DNA from: Synechococcus sp. PCC 7335
Lineage (GTDB): Bacteria; Cyanobacteriota; Cyanobacteriia; Phormidesmidales; Phormidesmidaceae
Assembly: GCF_000155595.1 (NCBI RefSeq)
Contig: NZ_DS989904.1
Location: 1,937,175-2,001,174, forward strand
Length of the DNA stretch: 64,000 nt
Direction: 5' to 3'
Positions 33,517 to 42,132 of the stretch are shown in pieces. Under the pieces are notes generated by a model, which was not told the DNA's origin, searched no databases, and worked only from the letters and a program-made list of their open reading frames with translations. Positions within the stretch are counted from its first letter, which is position 1; every line of letters starts with the position of its first letter. The translations under genes and the position numbers were made by a program.

Positions 33517-35553
33517 GTGATTCAAACAGCCCGACCAAAAATCCCAGCATCTACGAATGGCGAAGCCGGTAAGTCCCAGTTCAGACAGTATGTCTGGGCG
33601 TTGGGTCATGGCACCAACAAAGTTCCAATTGGGGAGATAGTTGATGGTCGATATCAAGTTGTTGCTCCGTCAATTTGGCTAGATACCAGGCCCGGACAGC
33701 CGCCCAAGGTGCCTGATCCAATCCCAAATTTCGTGCAGCCCTACTTAAAGGCTTATCCATATCAGCTGAATTTGCCAGGAATTTACGGTATCTGTCATCA
33801 GGAGTCTGGAGAAGCGGTATTGCTATTGAGCAATGTGCCAGTAAACCATCAGGGGCAACTGATGCCTGCGATCGCCAAAGCTTGGCCGACGTCGACAGGC
33901 TTTCGTCAAGTTTATTGGCTTTGGCAAATGATTTCCCTATGGGAGCCACTCAGCGAGTTTGGCGCAGCCGCTAGCTTACTCAAAAAAACGAATATCCGCG
34001 TTGAAACTTGGCGCGTTCGGCTAATCGGACTCTCTACTAATCCAGCTGAGCCCAGCTTTTCAGAGCTTGCAGATGCCTGGGAAAGCACCTACTTGCCTGA
34101 AGCTAAGCCCTCAGTCAGAGCGCTGCTTCAATCCGTTTGCAGAGATTTGCGAACCCCTAACGCAGATATTACTGATATCAAGGCGCAAATAAATTCTCAG
34201 CTGCTAAAGGAATCGATAGGTAAGACAGTAGAGCTTCAGGTAGCAGGTGCAACTAGCACTGGGCCAACCAGACGACACAACGAAGACGCCTGTTATCCTA
34301 GCCGCAACGAGTTACAAAGAGCTAACACCGCCGATCTACCACTATTGCCTCGGCTAGCGATCGTCTGTGATGGAGTAGGGGGTCATGAGGGTGGAGAAGT
34401 CGCTAGTAAGCAGGTGATGCGATCGCTTCAGCTCCAACTTCGCAGCCTGCTCGTAGAAGCGATGAACCAGACCAAGCCACTCGAGCCACAGCTTGTTATT
34501 GACCAGATTGAAGCGGCGCTTAGAGTTGCTAATAACCTAGTTGTTAGTCAAAACGACCAGCAGGGGTGCGCCGATCGTCAGCGAATGGGTACCACATTGG
34601 TGATGGCGCTTGTGCTACCGCAGAAGGTTGAGACATCAGACGGACCTACCGAAGTCAATGAGCTGTATCTCACTCATATTGGTGATAGCCGCGCCTATTG
34701 GATGACTGCTGACGCCTGCTATCAGCTTACGGTAGATGATGACATTGCCGGTCGAGAAGTCAGTTCCGGCAATAGCTTTTATACAGAAGCGCTGCAACGA
34801 CCTGATGCTCACGCGCTCAGTCAAGCTGTTGGCATGCGCGAATACGAACAGCTAAAGCCTCATACCCAGCGGTTCTTGTTTGAATCGAGCGGCGTGCTAC
34901 TGCTCTGCTCTGACGGTTTAAGTGACAACGACCAAGTAGAAAAATCGTGGTCGAATTACGTGGGGCTAAGTATGCAGCGAATTGTGCCGCTACATTCAGC
35001 AGTCGATTCGTGGATAGAATTGGCCAATCAGCGTAATGGGCATGACAACGTGGCTGTGGTACTGATGAACGTAAAAGTTATTAGCAGTCAATCTGAAGAA
35101 GAAATTGGAACTCGTGAGCAGAAGGGCATTGATGTAGAAGAAAAGGCCAAAAATGAAGCAGAGGGACAAAATAAAGCATTAGTCGATGGGCATACGCACA
35201 CACTGTCTAGTTCAGGGCCAAGTTCAGGTATTAGCCCATCAAACGCTAGCCAATCGGTTCACACCACTAAGCCTATTCCGCCTGCGGGCATGACGAGTGG
35301 TTCTCGCGCACTGTTATACGGCGAAGATGATGACGACGATACGCCCTTGCCTTTATATGACGAGGCAGCTATCGTGTCCAAAAGTGAGTCATTGACGCCT
35401 AAGACTCGCAGTTGGATTACTGGGCTCTTGGCTCTGATTATTTTGGCTGTCGTAGGTGGGCTGGGCTGGTTGCTATGGCGCACTGTCGATCCGCTTTCTC
35501 AGCAAGATGCTATCCCTGATGAAGTCATTCCGGGTATCAATCTGGAAGAATAA
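33517..35553 (+). CDS. PP2C-type Ser/Thr phosphatase, membrane anchored
   Basis: 678 aa. The catalytic PPM domain spans about 245-530: RRHNEDACY, VCDGVGGHEGGEVAS, MGTTLVMAL, THIGDSRAYW, LLLCSDGLSDND and GHDNVAVVL give the metal-binding aspartates. Residues 1-235 are a conserved-looking but unassigned domain with YQLNLPGIYGICH and RQVYWLWQMISLWEPLS; it may be a degenerate kinase-like or sensing module, which is my inference. After the phosphatase comes an acidic, low-complexity linker (EDDDDDTP) and one membrane segment (about 633-655) with a short acidic tail. Start is GTG 33517. Substrates are unknown. Confidence 0.88.
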   Translation: MIQTARPKIPASTNGEAGKSQFRQYVWALGHGTNKVPIGEIVDGRYQVVAPSIWLDTRPGQPPKVPDPIPNFVQPYLKAYPYQLNLPGIYGICHQESGEAVLLLSNVPVNHQGQLMPAIAKAWPTSTGFRQVYWLWQMISLWEPLSEFGAAASLLKKTNIRVETWRVRLIGLSTNPAEPSFSELADAWESTYLPEAKPSVRALLQSVCRDLRTPNADITDIKAQINSQLLKESIGKTVELQVAGATSTGPTRRHNEDACYPSRNELQRANTADLPLLPRLAIVCDGVGGHEGGEVASKQVMRSLQLQLRSLLVEAMNQTKPLEPQLVIDQIEAALRVANNLVVSQNDQQGCADRQRMGTTLVMALVLPQKVETSDGPTEVNELYLTHIGDSRAYWMTADACYQLTVDDDIAGREVSSGNSFYTEALQRPDAHALSQAVGMREYEQLKPHTQRFLFESSGVLLLCSDGLSDNDQVEKSWSNYVGLSMQRIVPLHSAVDSWIELANQRNGHDNVAVVLMNVKVISSQSEEEIGTREQKGIDVEEKAKNEAEGQNKALVDGHTHTLSSSGPSSGISPSNASQSVHTTKPIPPAGMTSGSRALLYGEDDDDDTPLPLYDEAAIVSKSESLTPKTRSWITGLLALIILAVVGGLGWLLWRTVDPLSQQDAIPDEVIPGINLEE

Positions 35554-35595
35554 GCCAATCTGCTATAAGCACCACCGCTATAAGCCATCAAAAGT
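35551..35595. repeat. 15-bp repeat units starting at a stop codon
   Basis: Three units of period 15 all begin with TAAGC: TAAGCCAATCTGCTA (its TAA is the PP2C stop), TAAGCACCACCGCTA and TAAGCCATCAAAAGT. Confidence 0.6.
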
Positions 35596-35655
35596 ACAAG
35601 CCACAGGGCATCGTTTGCACAGACGTCAATGCCAAGAAGCCTAGAACCTTGTTGT

Positions 35656-35692
35656 GAGAGAATAGGGGGATTGATTCGTTTTATATTCTCTC
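35656..35692 (+). promoter_or_regulatory. Inverted repeat in ftrV leader
   Basis: Nine-bp perfect arms GAGAGAATA and TATTCTCTC with a 19-base loop. The right arm ends five bases before the ftrV ATG, so in RNA the stem would sit at the ribosome site; at the DNA level it could be an operator. Confidence 0.5.
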
Positions 35693-35697
35693 GATTT

Positions 35698-35937
35698 ATG
35701 AAAGTAGGCGATCGCGTTCGCGTTAAAGCTCCTCTAACGCTGTTCAACCATCCTAAGTTCCGCAACCAACCTCACAATGTAGAAGGTATGGAGGGTGTGA
35801 TCTCGGCTATCTTGACTGATTGGGAAGGCCGACCTATCAGCGCGAACTACAAGATCGTCGCCTCTTTTGAAGTCGAAGGTGCCAAGCGCCCATTCAAAGC
35901 TCATCTGCACGAGGATGAGCTAGAAGTCATCGAATAG
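35698..35937 (+). CDS. ftrV: Ferredoxin-thioredoxin reductase variable chain
   Basis: 79-residue beta-barrel subunit of ferredoxin-thioredoxin reductase, which passes light-driven electrons from ferredoxin to thioredoxins. The sequence begins MKVGDRVRVKAPLTLFNHP and has GMEGVISAILTDWEGRPIS and FKAHLHEDELEVIE, characteristic of FtrV. I take ATG 35698 as start; an upstream TTG in frame would add 23 residues not found in homologues. The catalytic ftrC is not in the window. It lies 144 bases after the PP2C gene. Confidence 0.93.
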   Translation: MKVGDRVRVKAPLTLFNHPKFRNQPHNVEGMEGVISAILTDWEGRPISANYKIVASFEVEGAKRPFKAHLHEDELEVIE

Positions 35938-35952
35938 CGTAAGTAGCTTAGT

Positions 35953-36702
35953 CTATGAAGACTGCTGGCTAGGTCGAATTAGGATATCGTTCACCTCAAC
36001 GTGCTGGGGCTGCTGAAGGATATAGATGACCGATTTCGCGATATCGGCTGCCTGTAGCACAGAAAACTGGCCGTAGGTCTCCTGTGCTTTTTCTGCACTT
36101 TGATGATACTTCTCGGCAAATTCGGTCTCTACGATACCAGGACTCACCGAGGAGATGCGGATATTGCTTTGCGCGGCCCGCAGCTCTCGTCTAAGGGTTT
36201 CGCTCAAAGATCGAACAGCAAATTTGGTCGCGGAATAGATTCCGGTAATCGCAGGTACCCGATGCCCAGACATAGAGCTGATATTTACGATATGCCCAGA
36301 GTCTGCAGCTTTCATCCGCTGCACCGCCTCACGAGTACAGATACACAGTGCTAGCACATTCACTTCTAGCATCTCTCTCCAGGCATCGGTGCGACCTGTC
36401 ATCAAAGATTCTTTGTGACCTAGTCCAGCATTGTTTATCAAGGCATCTAACCGTCCAAATTGCTCGTCGATAGTAGTGAAGAAGCTGAGTATTTGAGCTT
36501 CGTCTCGTAGATCAACTGCTTGGATGAGCACCTTGCTGCCATTGGCTTCTAGGCTCTTGGCTAGAGTGACAAGGCGCTCATGGCGACGGGCACACAAGGC
36601 GAGGTCATACCCTGCTTTTGACAGATGCTGTGCGATCGCTAGCCCAATGCCGCTAGATGCGCCAGTGACAACGGCAACCGGTCTTTGCTGAGTTTTTATC
36701 AT
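35953..36702 (-). CDS. Short-chain dehydrogenase/reductase
   Basis: Classical SDR, 249 aa. Cofactor motif [16 protein letters not shown] (TGxxxGIG), NADP preference suggested by basic residues after strand 2 (CARRHERL), NNAGLGH, catalytic Ser in [10 protein letters not shown], and YSATKFA with the Tyr-x3-Lys pair. It resembles YdfG/3-hydroxy-acid dehydrogenase type proteins (SDR family NAD(P)-dependent oxidoreductase, serine-type), including the C-terminal [11 protein letters not shown] common to that group. Substrate cannot be assigned. Divergent from psbY with 79 bases between starts. Confidence 0.9.
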   Translation of the reverse strand: MIKTQQRPVAVVTGASSGIGLAIAQHLSKAGYDLALCARRHERLVTLAKSLEANGSKVLIQAVDLRDEAQILSFFTTIDEQFGRLDALINNAGLGHKESLMTGRTDAWREMLEVNVLALCICTREAVQRMKAADSGHIVNISSMSGHRVPAITGIYSATKFAVRSLSETLRRELRAAQSNIRISSVSPGIVETEFAEKYHQSAEKAQETYGQFSVLQAADIAKSVIYILQQPQHVEVNDILIRPSQQSS

Positions 36703-36781
36703 CGTGAGACGGAAGGAAGTGCTAAATTATATGAGAAGATTATTACAACCTTTTAAGCAACTTTTTTTTGGAGAGGGCAAA

Positions 36782-36907
36782 ATGGATATCCGCATCGCGC
36801 TTGTACTATCACCCTTGCTCATCGCCGCAGGCTGGGCTGGCTTTAACATCTTTCGTGCTGCTCTAGGGCAGGTTCAAGACCTACTGAACAAAAACAACGC
36901 CGTGTAA
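36782..36907 (+). CDS. psbY: Photosystem II protein PsbY
   Basis: 41-residue single-helix PSII subunit located at the edge of the complex near cytochrome b559. The sequence [20 protein letters not shown] continues [15 protein letters not shown], matching the PsbY pattern of a helix with PLLIAxxWAxxN and a short polar tail. The start is ATG 36782, preceded by GGAGAGGG; an open frame beginning upstream at 36704 adds 26 residues that are not PsbY. Divergent from the SDR gene. Confidence 0.9.
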   Translation: MDIRIALVLSPLLIAAGWAGFNIFRAALGQVQDLLNKNNAV

Positions 36908-37090
36908 AATTTTGTTAGCGAGTTCTTTGTCATTAGTTAAGTTCGAGTCATCAAGTTTCAATTATCTGATTTGAGTTGCTGGTCTTAGGCCTCTAGTCTT
37001 AGATCTCTATATCTTAAGTACTAGTTAGCTTTAGCCACATTGCTCTAGCCATACCTTCTAGCAGCTCAATTTCGGAAAAGTCCGACCAAA

Positions 37091-37124
37091 AAGCCAACCT
37101 CACTGAAGAGGTTGGTTTTCTTTT
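37091..37124. terminator. Bidirectional terminator psbY / rdgB
   Basis: Eight-bp arms CCAACCTC and GAGGTTGG with six-base loop; T runs on both sides (TTTTCTTTT on plus, GGCTTTTT on minus). It separates convergent psbY and rdgB. Confidence 0.88.
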
Positions 37125-37175
37125 GGCGGATGATTTTTGTCGTTTCTGCTATCAGCTATGCGTTTGGAAGTGCGT

Positions 37176-37769
37176 CTAGACGCTCTCGTACTCTTCAAAT
37201 CTCAGCTGCTTCAATGCGGGCATGAGCTGGTCGAATGCAATGCCGCGATGGCTGAATCGTTCCTTTTCTGCATCGCTCATCTGTGCGAATGTTTTGCCTC
37301 GAGTCGTAACAAAGAAGATCGGATCGTATCCAAATCCGGCTGCTCCTTGTCCAGCTGTTAGTATTGAGCCTGGGCAACGGCCCTGTGTTTCTAGCACAAT
37401 GGTGCCATCAGGCTTAGAGAGCGCGATCGCACAAACGAACTCAGCGCTTCTATCGGTCTCGTCTCCTAGCTCTTTTAGCACCCGATTGATTCGACTGGCA
37501 TCACTATCTCCATAGCGAGAGGAGTACACACCCGGCGCACCACCTAAGGCCGCGACACATAGCCCAGAATCATCGGCAATTGCCCAGCTACTGGTGGCGA
37601 TCGCCACTTCCGACGCTTTCAACCTGGCATTCTCAATAAAGGTTGCTCCAGTTTCTTGCACTTCAATTTCTTCAGGCTTTAGTGCTAGCGTCCAATCCAA
37701 TTCTTTTAGATAGTCTTTTAGCTCAGCTAGCTTACCTGGATTTCCTGTGGCAACGACAACAGTAGTCAT
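37176..37769 (-). CDS. rdgB: XTP/dITP diphosphatase (RdgB/HAM1)
   Basis: Removes non-canonical purine nucleotides such as dITP and XTP from the pool. Motifs: VVVATGNPGKLAELKDYL, IENARLKA, AIADDSGLCVAAL, GVYSSRYGD, GFGYDPIFF and SHRGIAFDQL. I use ATG 37769 (MTTVVVATGNPGK), giving the standard 197 residues; a GTG 39 bases upstream adds 13 residues. Transcribed alone, convergent with psbY. Confidence 0.94.
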   Translation of the reverse strand: MTTVVVATGNPGKLAELKDYLKELDWTLALKPEEIEVQETGATFIENARLKASEVAIATSSWAIADDSGLCVAALGGAPGVYSSRYGDSDASRINRVLKELGDETDRSAEFVCAIALSKPDGTIVLETQGRCPGSILTAGQGAAGFGYDPIFFVTTRGKTFAQMSDAEKERFSHRGIAFDQLMPALKQLRFEEYESV

Positions 37770-37981
37770 AAGATCTTTTAGCTCCAGTGACTTAGCTAGC
37801 TTAGACACACCGGCTTAGACATACCTGGTCACTGCGTTCTCCCAAATTTGTTGTATATGTGCTTAGAATGATGTGCTTAGAATTTAGAGAAAGCACTGAT
37901 AATCGTCTTAACAATCAATATACTCCAAGCGGAGGGGACGATCGAAAACGACTGGGGTCAATTGGGGTTGGGAGTTTATGT

Positions 37982-38410
37982 ATGGCTAATCGACAAACTC
38001 GAGTGAGAGTGACCAGTTCTGTTAATAGGTTTGCAAACGATTTTAAGCAATTTCTACTACGCGGTAATGTCGTTGAGCTTGCTGTTGCGGTCGTTTTGGG
38101 AGCAGCATTCAACGCTATTGTGACTTCTCTTGTGCAAGACATTATTACCCCTGTACTCTTGCAACCTGCACTAAGATCTGCAGGCGTTGATGATATTGCG
38201 CTTTTGTCCGCAGGCGGAGTTAAATACGGCGTTTTTCTGGCCGCAGTCATAAATTTTATCGTTGTTGGCCTTGTACTCTTTTTAGTAGTCCGTACGTTTG
38301 CACGCTTTAGCCGCACTGAAGAAGCCGCGATTGAACCTACACCTACGCCCACCGAGAAGTTAGACATCACCATACAGCATCTAACCGAAACGCTAGAGCG
38401 CAAACTCTAA
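37982..38410 (+). CDS. mscL: Large-conductance mechanosensitive channel MscL
   Basis: Pentameric channel that opens under membrane tension to release solutes during osmotic downshock. First helix FLLRGNVVELAVAVVLGAAF (pore helix with the usual RGNVxDLAVAVxxG pattern), then a periplasmic loop and second helix VFLAAVINFIVVGLVLFLVV, C-terminal helix TPTEKLDITIQHLTETL. Length 142 with start at ATG 37982, which has GGGAG upstream; an earlier in-frame codon at 37859 adds 41 residues lacking family support. Confidence 0.93.
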   Translation: MANRQTRVRVTSSVNRFANDFKQFLLRGNVVELAVAVVLGAAFNAIVTSLVQDIITPVLLQPALRSAGVDDIALLSAGGVKYGVFLAAVINFIVVGLVLFLVVRTFARFSRTEEAAIEPTPTPTEKLDITIQHLTETLERKL

Positions 38411-38581
38411 ACAACCCTCAAACTACAGAGAAGCCCAGGATCTGGTGTAGGTTGCTCTTGCTATCACCTCTATGGCCCAGATTTCTATGGTCTAGCTCCA
38501 TTGACATCTGGTTTTCTCTACTACGCAACTGGCATAAAGTTGTCTATAACTAAAAGAACAGTAGTAGTCTCTATTCATACT

Positions 38582-39049
38582 ATGGCCGACCTTTACGCTA
38601 GCGAGGAAGCTCAGCAGATCTTGCAAATTGCGATCGCTAAAGAAACTGAATCTGGCGAACTTACTCGCCTACAGCTTTCTGAAATTGCTGCAGAACTCAA
38701 CATTGCTCCGGAAACGCTATGGTCAGCGGAAAAAGAATGGTTAGCTCTTAAGAGTGACTCTGCTCAGCAGCTGATATTCAACCAGCAGCGACGGCAAAAC
38801 TTTCAACATCACCTCATCCGTTATGGCGTCGTCAATAGCTTCTTATTGCTCCTCAACATTTCAGTATCAGGTGGCATTGGATTCGCAGCCTTCTTTATCC
38901 TGACATGGGGAATAGGACTAGCTTTGCATGGCTTACGGGCGTATCAATCGTCCGGTTATCGTTACCAGAAGGACTTCAAAAGCTGGCAACGACGCCAACA
39001 GGTAAAACAGTCTGTAATAGGTATCTTTGAGCGCTTCATGAATACTTAG
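38582..39049 (+). CDS. 2TM domain protein
   Basis: 155 residues. The N-terminal half is soluble with a conserved pattern (EEAQQILQIAIAKE, LSEIAAELNIAPETLWSAEK) resembling a short SHOCT-like or helix-turn-helix-like helical unit. The C-terminal half has two hydrophobic segments (YGVVNSFLLLLNISVSGG, and FFILTWGIGLALHGLRAYQ), the 2TM domain (Pfam 2TM) seen in many bacteria. Start at ATG 38582; an upstream in-frame codon is less likely. Function unknown. Convergent with psbA. Confidence 0.82.
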   Translation: MADLYASEEAQQILQIAIAKETESGELTRLQLSEIAAELNIAPETLWSAEKEWLALKSDSAQQLIFNQQRRQNFQHHLIRYGVVNSFLLLLNISVSGGIGFAAFFILTWGIGLALHGLRAYQSSGYRYQKDFKSWQRRQQVKQSVIGIFERFMNT

Positions 39050-39072
39050 AAAGAGTAGCTACAACTCACACC

Positions 39073-39106
39073 AAAAAGCCCCCGGTACACCGTACCGGGG
39101 GCTTTT
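39073..39106. terminator. Strong bidirectional terminator 2TM / psbA
   Basis: Stem of about 15 bp, AAAGCCCCCGGTAC pairing with GTACCGGGGGCTTT, loop ACC. Followed by TTTTC on plus and TTTTTGG on minus. Terminates psbA 42 bases after its stop. Confidence 0.95.
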
Positions 39107-39147
39107 CATCAACTATGAAGTTGCTTTATCAAAGAATAATCAAATGA

Positions 39148-40230
39148 CTATGCGTTGATAGAAGGAGCAGTCAAAGCAACAGGAGCTGCTTCACCAGCGG
39201 CCAAATCGAGCGGGAAGTTGTGAGCATTGCGCTCGTGCATTACTTCCATACCCAAGTTAGCTCGGTTCAATACATCCGCCCAGCTACCAATCACACGACC
39301 CTGTGAGTCAATGATCGACTGGTTGAAGTTGAACCCGTTCAGGTTGAACGCCATAGTAGAAATACCTAGCGCTGTGAACCAGATGCCAACGACTGGCCAT
39401 GCACCCAATAGGAAGTGGAGGCTACGGCTGTTGTTGAAACTTGCGTATTGGAAGATAAGACGACCGAAGTAGCCGTGCGCTGCAACGATGTTGTACGTCT
39501 CTTCTTCCTGTCCGAACTTGTAGCCGTAGTTCTGTGACTCAGTTTCTGTAGTCTCACGTACCAAGGAAGAAGTTACCAAGGAACCGTGCATTGCACTGAA
39601 CAAAGAACCACCGAATACACCCGCTACACCCAACATGTGGAAGGGATGCATCAAGATGTTGTGCTCTGCTTGGAACACCAACATGAAGTTGAAGGTACCA
39701 GAGATACCCAACGGCATGCCGTCAGAGAACGAACCCTGACCCAAGGGGTAGATTAAGAATACTGCAGTTGCCGCTGCGACGGGCGCAGAATAAGCAACAC
39801 AGATCCACGGACGCATACCCAACCGGTAGGATAGCTCCCACTCACGACCCATGTAGCAGAAGACGCCGATGAGGAAGTGGAAGATAACCAACTGGTAAGG
39901 ACCGCCGTTGTAGAGCCACTCATCTAGAGAAGCTGCTTCCCAGATAGGGTAGAAGTGCAGACCGATCGCGTTAGATGAAGGCACAACCGCACCAGAGATG
40001 ATGTTGTTGCCGTACATCAGTGAACCAGCCACCGGCTCACGGATACCGTCGATATCGACGGGAGGGGCTGCGATGAACGCAATTACGAAACAGGCAGTGG
40101 CAGCAAGCAAAGTCGGGATCATCAACACGCCGAACCAACCTACATAGAGGCGGTTCTCGGTGCTGGTAACCCACTGACAGAACTGCTCCCACAAGCTAGC
40201 GCTTTGGCGCTGTTGTAGAGTAGTAGTCAT
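39148..40230 (-). CDS. psbA: Photosystem II D1 protein
   Basis: Reaction-centre subunit carrying Tyr161 (YZ), the chlorophyll ligand His198, iron ligands His215 and His272, manganese ligands Asp170, Glu189, His332, Glu333 and Asp342, and Ser264 at the QB site. Residue 130 is Glu, the high-light/stress D1 type in organisms with several psbA copies, as opposed to Gln130. C-terminal processing is expected after Ala344, leaving a 16-residue extension. The 360-residue length is full. It has its own promoter and terminator. Only one copy is seen in this window. Confidence 0.98.
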   Translation of the reverse strand: MTTTLQQRQSASLWEQFCQWVTSTENRLYVGWFGVLMIPTLLAATACFVIAFIAAPPVDIDGIREPVAGSLMYGNNIISGAVVPSSNAIGLHFYPIWEAASLDEWLYNGGPYQLVIFHFLIGVFCYMGREWELSYRLGMRPWICVAYSAPVAAATAVFLIYPLGQGSFSDGMPLGISGTFNFMLVFQAEHNILMHPFHMLGVAGVFGGSLFSAMHGSLVTSSLVRETTETESQNYGYKFGQEEETYNIVAAHGYFGRLIFQYASFNNSRSLHFLLGAWPVVGIWFTALGISTMAFNLNGFNFNQSIIDSQGRVIGSWADVLNRANLGMEVMHERNAHNFPLDLAAGEAAPVALTAPSINA

Positions 40231-40304
40231 TATTATTCCGAGTAGTTAGGTACGTATGGGCTGAGCGCTTCAAAAAGAAAGCGGTGTTCTCAACCGATAT
40301 AACT

Positions 40305-40333
40305 ATCATAACCGATGTAACAAAATATTACAA
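40305..40333 (-). promoter_or_regulatory. psbA promoter
   Basis: On the minus strand, -35 TTGTAA (40328-40333), a 17-base spacer and -10 TATGAT (40305-40310). Transcription would begin near 40298, giving a leader of about 68 bases. An ATCGGTT motif occurs on both sides of the -10. Confidence 0.7.
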
Positions 40334-40383
40334 GTCCTTCAGCTCTTCTACAGAAATACTCAGCTATTGTTGTGGCCATTTAC

Positions 40384-41031
40384 TTAGGATGATCGCATAG
40401 CACTCATGGCGCTCTTCCAAGCCATCTCTTTACGTAATACCTGCAAAGCTTTTTGTTCTGCGCCCGAGAAAAGTTCTGTAGCAATCAGCTCACTAAGTAC
40501 TTGCTGGGTAAGCTGAGGCGCAAATGCTCCACCGGAACGTAGCAGGTGACCGTAGTAAGAGAACTGAGGTCTACCATCGGCTGAACGGTGGAAATTGTGG
40601 ATCTCATCAATGCTCATTTGTGAAACGGGTGTGTTCGCCGGAATGACAACCCGTGGTATGCCGTGTAGTCCATAGTTTGTCCTGGTAGTGCCTTTTTGAA
40701 GACTGCCTACTAAGGCGACATTCAGGAGGATACAGGTATCTTGAATCAGATCAGGAGTGAAAACAGGGTCTGGGGCACTCGTTAGTCTAGGTCCGCTGCT
40801 TAGAAAAGACGAGTTGAACAGCTGAGAGTCGTAGATAATTCCTACTGCCCAGTGGCGCGAACTCTCAAACTTTACAAATTGCCCAAATCCATAGTCTTCA
40901 ATCTGTGGCGGACTATCGACATCGTTAGATGTGTCGAGTTGAACAACATAGTCGCAGTGGGAGTTAGACTTAACGACTTTGCCAAGCTGACAGTCGGTGA
41001 ATTCGGAGGAAGGGGAAGTGGGAGAAAGCAT
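40384..41031 (-). CDS. HAS-barrel domain protein
   Basis: 215 residues. Residues 15-130 look like a HAS-barrel (HerA/ATP synthase-type barrel): GKVVKSNSHCDYVVQLDT, FGQFVKFESSRHWAVGIIYD, LLNVALVGSL and IPRVVIPANTPV. The remainder is helical. In other organisms this barrel precedes the HerA ATPase; here no ATPase domain is present, so it could act as an adaptor or ribosome-related factor, which is inference. It is conserved in cyanobacteria as I recall. It lies between psbA and apcD on the same strand, but without sharing an operon. Confidence 0.7.
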   Translation of the reverse strand: MLSPTSPSSEFTDCQLGKVVKSNSHCDYVVQLDTSNDVDSPPQIEDYGFGQFVKFESSRHWAVGIIYDSQLFNSSFLSSGPRLTSAPDPVFTPDLIQDTCILLNVALVGSLQKGTTRTNYGLHGIPRVVIPANTPVSQMSIDEIHNFHRSADGRPQFSYYGHLLRSGGAFAPQLTQQVLSELIATELFSGAEQKALQVLRKEMAWKSAMSAMRSS

Positions 41032-41227
41032 AGCTAGCGGTGCTCAAACAGTACATAGCTGATGGGCTAAGACTAGCTTAAGTAGGCGTACGAGTGTATC
41101 AACTTCACAAAAGGATTCGTTTTAGCTCTATATGCATTAACGGTTCTATCTATCGCGAAGGCGTAGAGCTAAGCGGCGAACACGATGGGTGTATTCGAAG
41201 AGGAGTGTATTCGGAGGTGAAAGTAAT

Positions 41228-41268
41228 AAAAAAGTAGGAACAGGATTAGTTGCCTGTTCCTACTTTTT
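41228..41268 (-). terminator. Terminator of apcD
   Basis: Perfect 16-bp arms AAAAAGTAGGAACAGG and CCTGTTCCTACTTTTT; on the minus strand the right-hand arm ends in six Ts. It begins 25 bases after the apcD stop. Confidence 0.93.
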
Positions 41269-41292
41269 GATAGGCTGCTTTTTCTGATAAGT

Positions 41293-41781
41293 CTATGCGG
41301 ACATTGCTTGAATGATGTAGTCGAAGTAAGGAGTCGCTTCAGCAGCATCTTCCTCATTCATCAATGATAGCGATGCATTCTTCAGGCAACGGATTGCTTC
41401 TACCATTCCAGGTACAGGCACATCTAGGGCGTTATACATCTCACGAACGCCGATTAAACCTATACTTTCAATCGGTTCCTTATCGCCAGCGAGAACGCTG
41501 TAAGTGATTAGCCGCAGATACCAACCATAGTCACGTAGACACAGGGCACGCTGCTTTTGGCCATAGGCATTGCCACCTTTAGCAATGAAGTCAGGGCGTA
41601 GCTTCCAAAGAGCTCCGCTAGCTTGCTCCACGATTTTCTTCTCATTATCCGCTAGGATCTGAGCAATCCGCATCCGCTGATCGCCGGTCTTCAAGAAATT
41701 TTCAATACCTTTGAGCTCGCCGCTCGTCGGGTAGCGCAGCTCGTCATCTGCATTAAGGATTACTTGGCTGACAACAGACAT
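41293..41781 (-). CDS. apcD: Allophycocyanin-B alpha subunit ApcD
   Basis: Terminal emitter of the phycobilisome core, passing energy preferentially to photosystem I. 162 residues; N-terminus [20 protein letters not shown] and the bilin-binding region [19 protein letters not shown] with chromophore Cys near 81. The motif [13 protein letters not shown] and the end [13 protein letters not shown] distinguish ApcD from ApcA (which reads ...EAGAYFDYVVGAM). The gene is solitary, as usual for apcD. Start ATG 41781. Confidence 0.95.
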   Translation of the reverse strand: MSVVSQVILNADDELRYPTSGELKGIENFLKTGDQRMRIAQILADNEKKIVEQASGALWKLRPDFIAKGGNAYGQKQRALCLRDYGWYLRLITYSVLAGDKEPIESIGLIGVREMYNALDVPVPGMVEAIRCLKNASLSLMNEEDAAEATPYFDYIIQAMSA

Positions 41782-42132
41782 AGTTTTTAGGGGTGCGATA
41801 ACTCTGTATTTATATTGACAGTTTAACGACTCTTAGGCGAACAAGAAAAGCATTGATAGTCTCTTCTTAGGTATTTTTTTCGCTGAAAATAAAGCGAAAC
41901 ACCGCTATTAGCTCCCTGAGAATAGGTTTAAGAAATATTACGTTGGCGTTTGAATAAGTTTAATTTGGCCTCAAGCAAGCGCTCTAGAACTAAGGCGTGG
42001 TCAAGTAGTGCCTACTAAAGGTTGCCAATAAGCGATACTAGTGGGCTGACAATTTCAGCTTTCGACTCCTGTGAGCGTCCCAACCCTTTTGAGTTTTTCG
42101 CTGTCAATGTATTTGTTGCCAAAGTAATTGCT
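41782..42132. other. Divergent spacer apcD / rlmD
   Basis: 351 bases with no separate gene; a frame from 42022 runs into rlmD but is not supported as its start. A perfect 7-bp dyad TTTCGCT-N8-AGCGAAA lies at 41878-41899, preceded by seven Ts on the plus strand. I cannot place reliable promoters. Confidence 0.45.
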
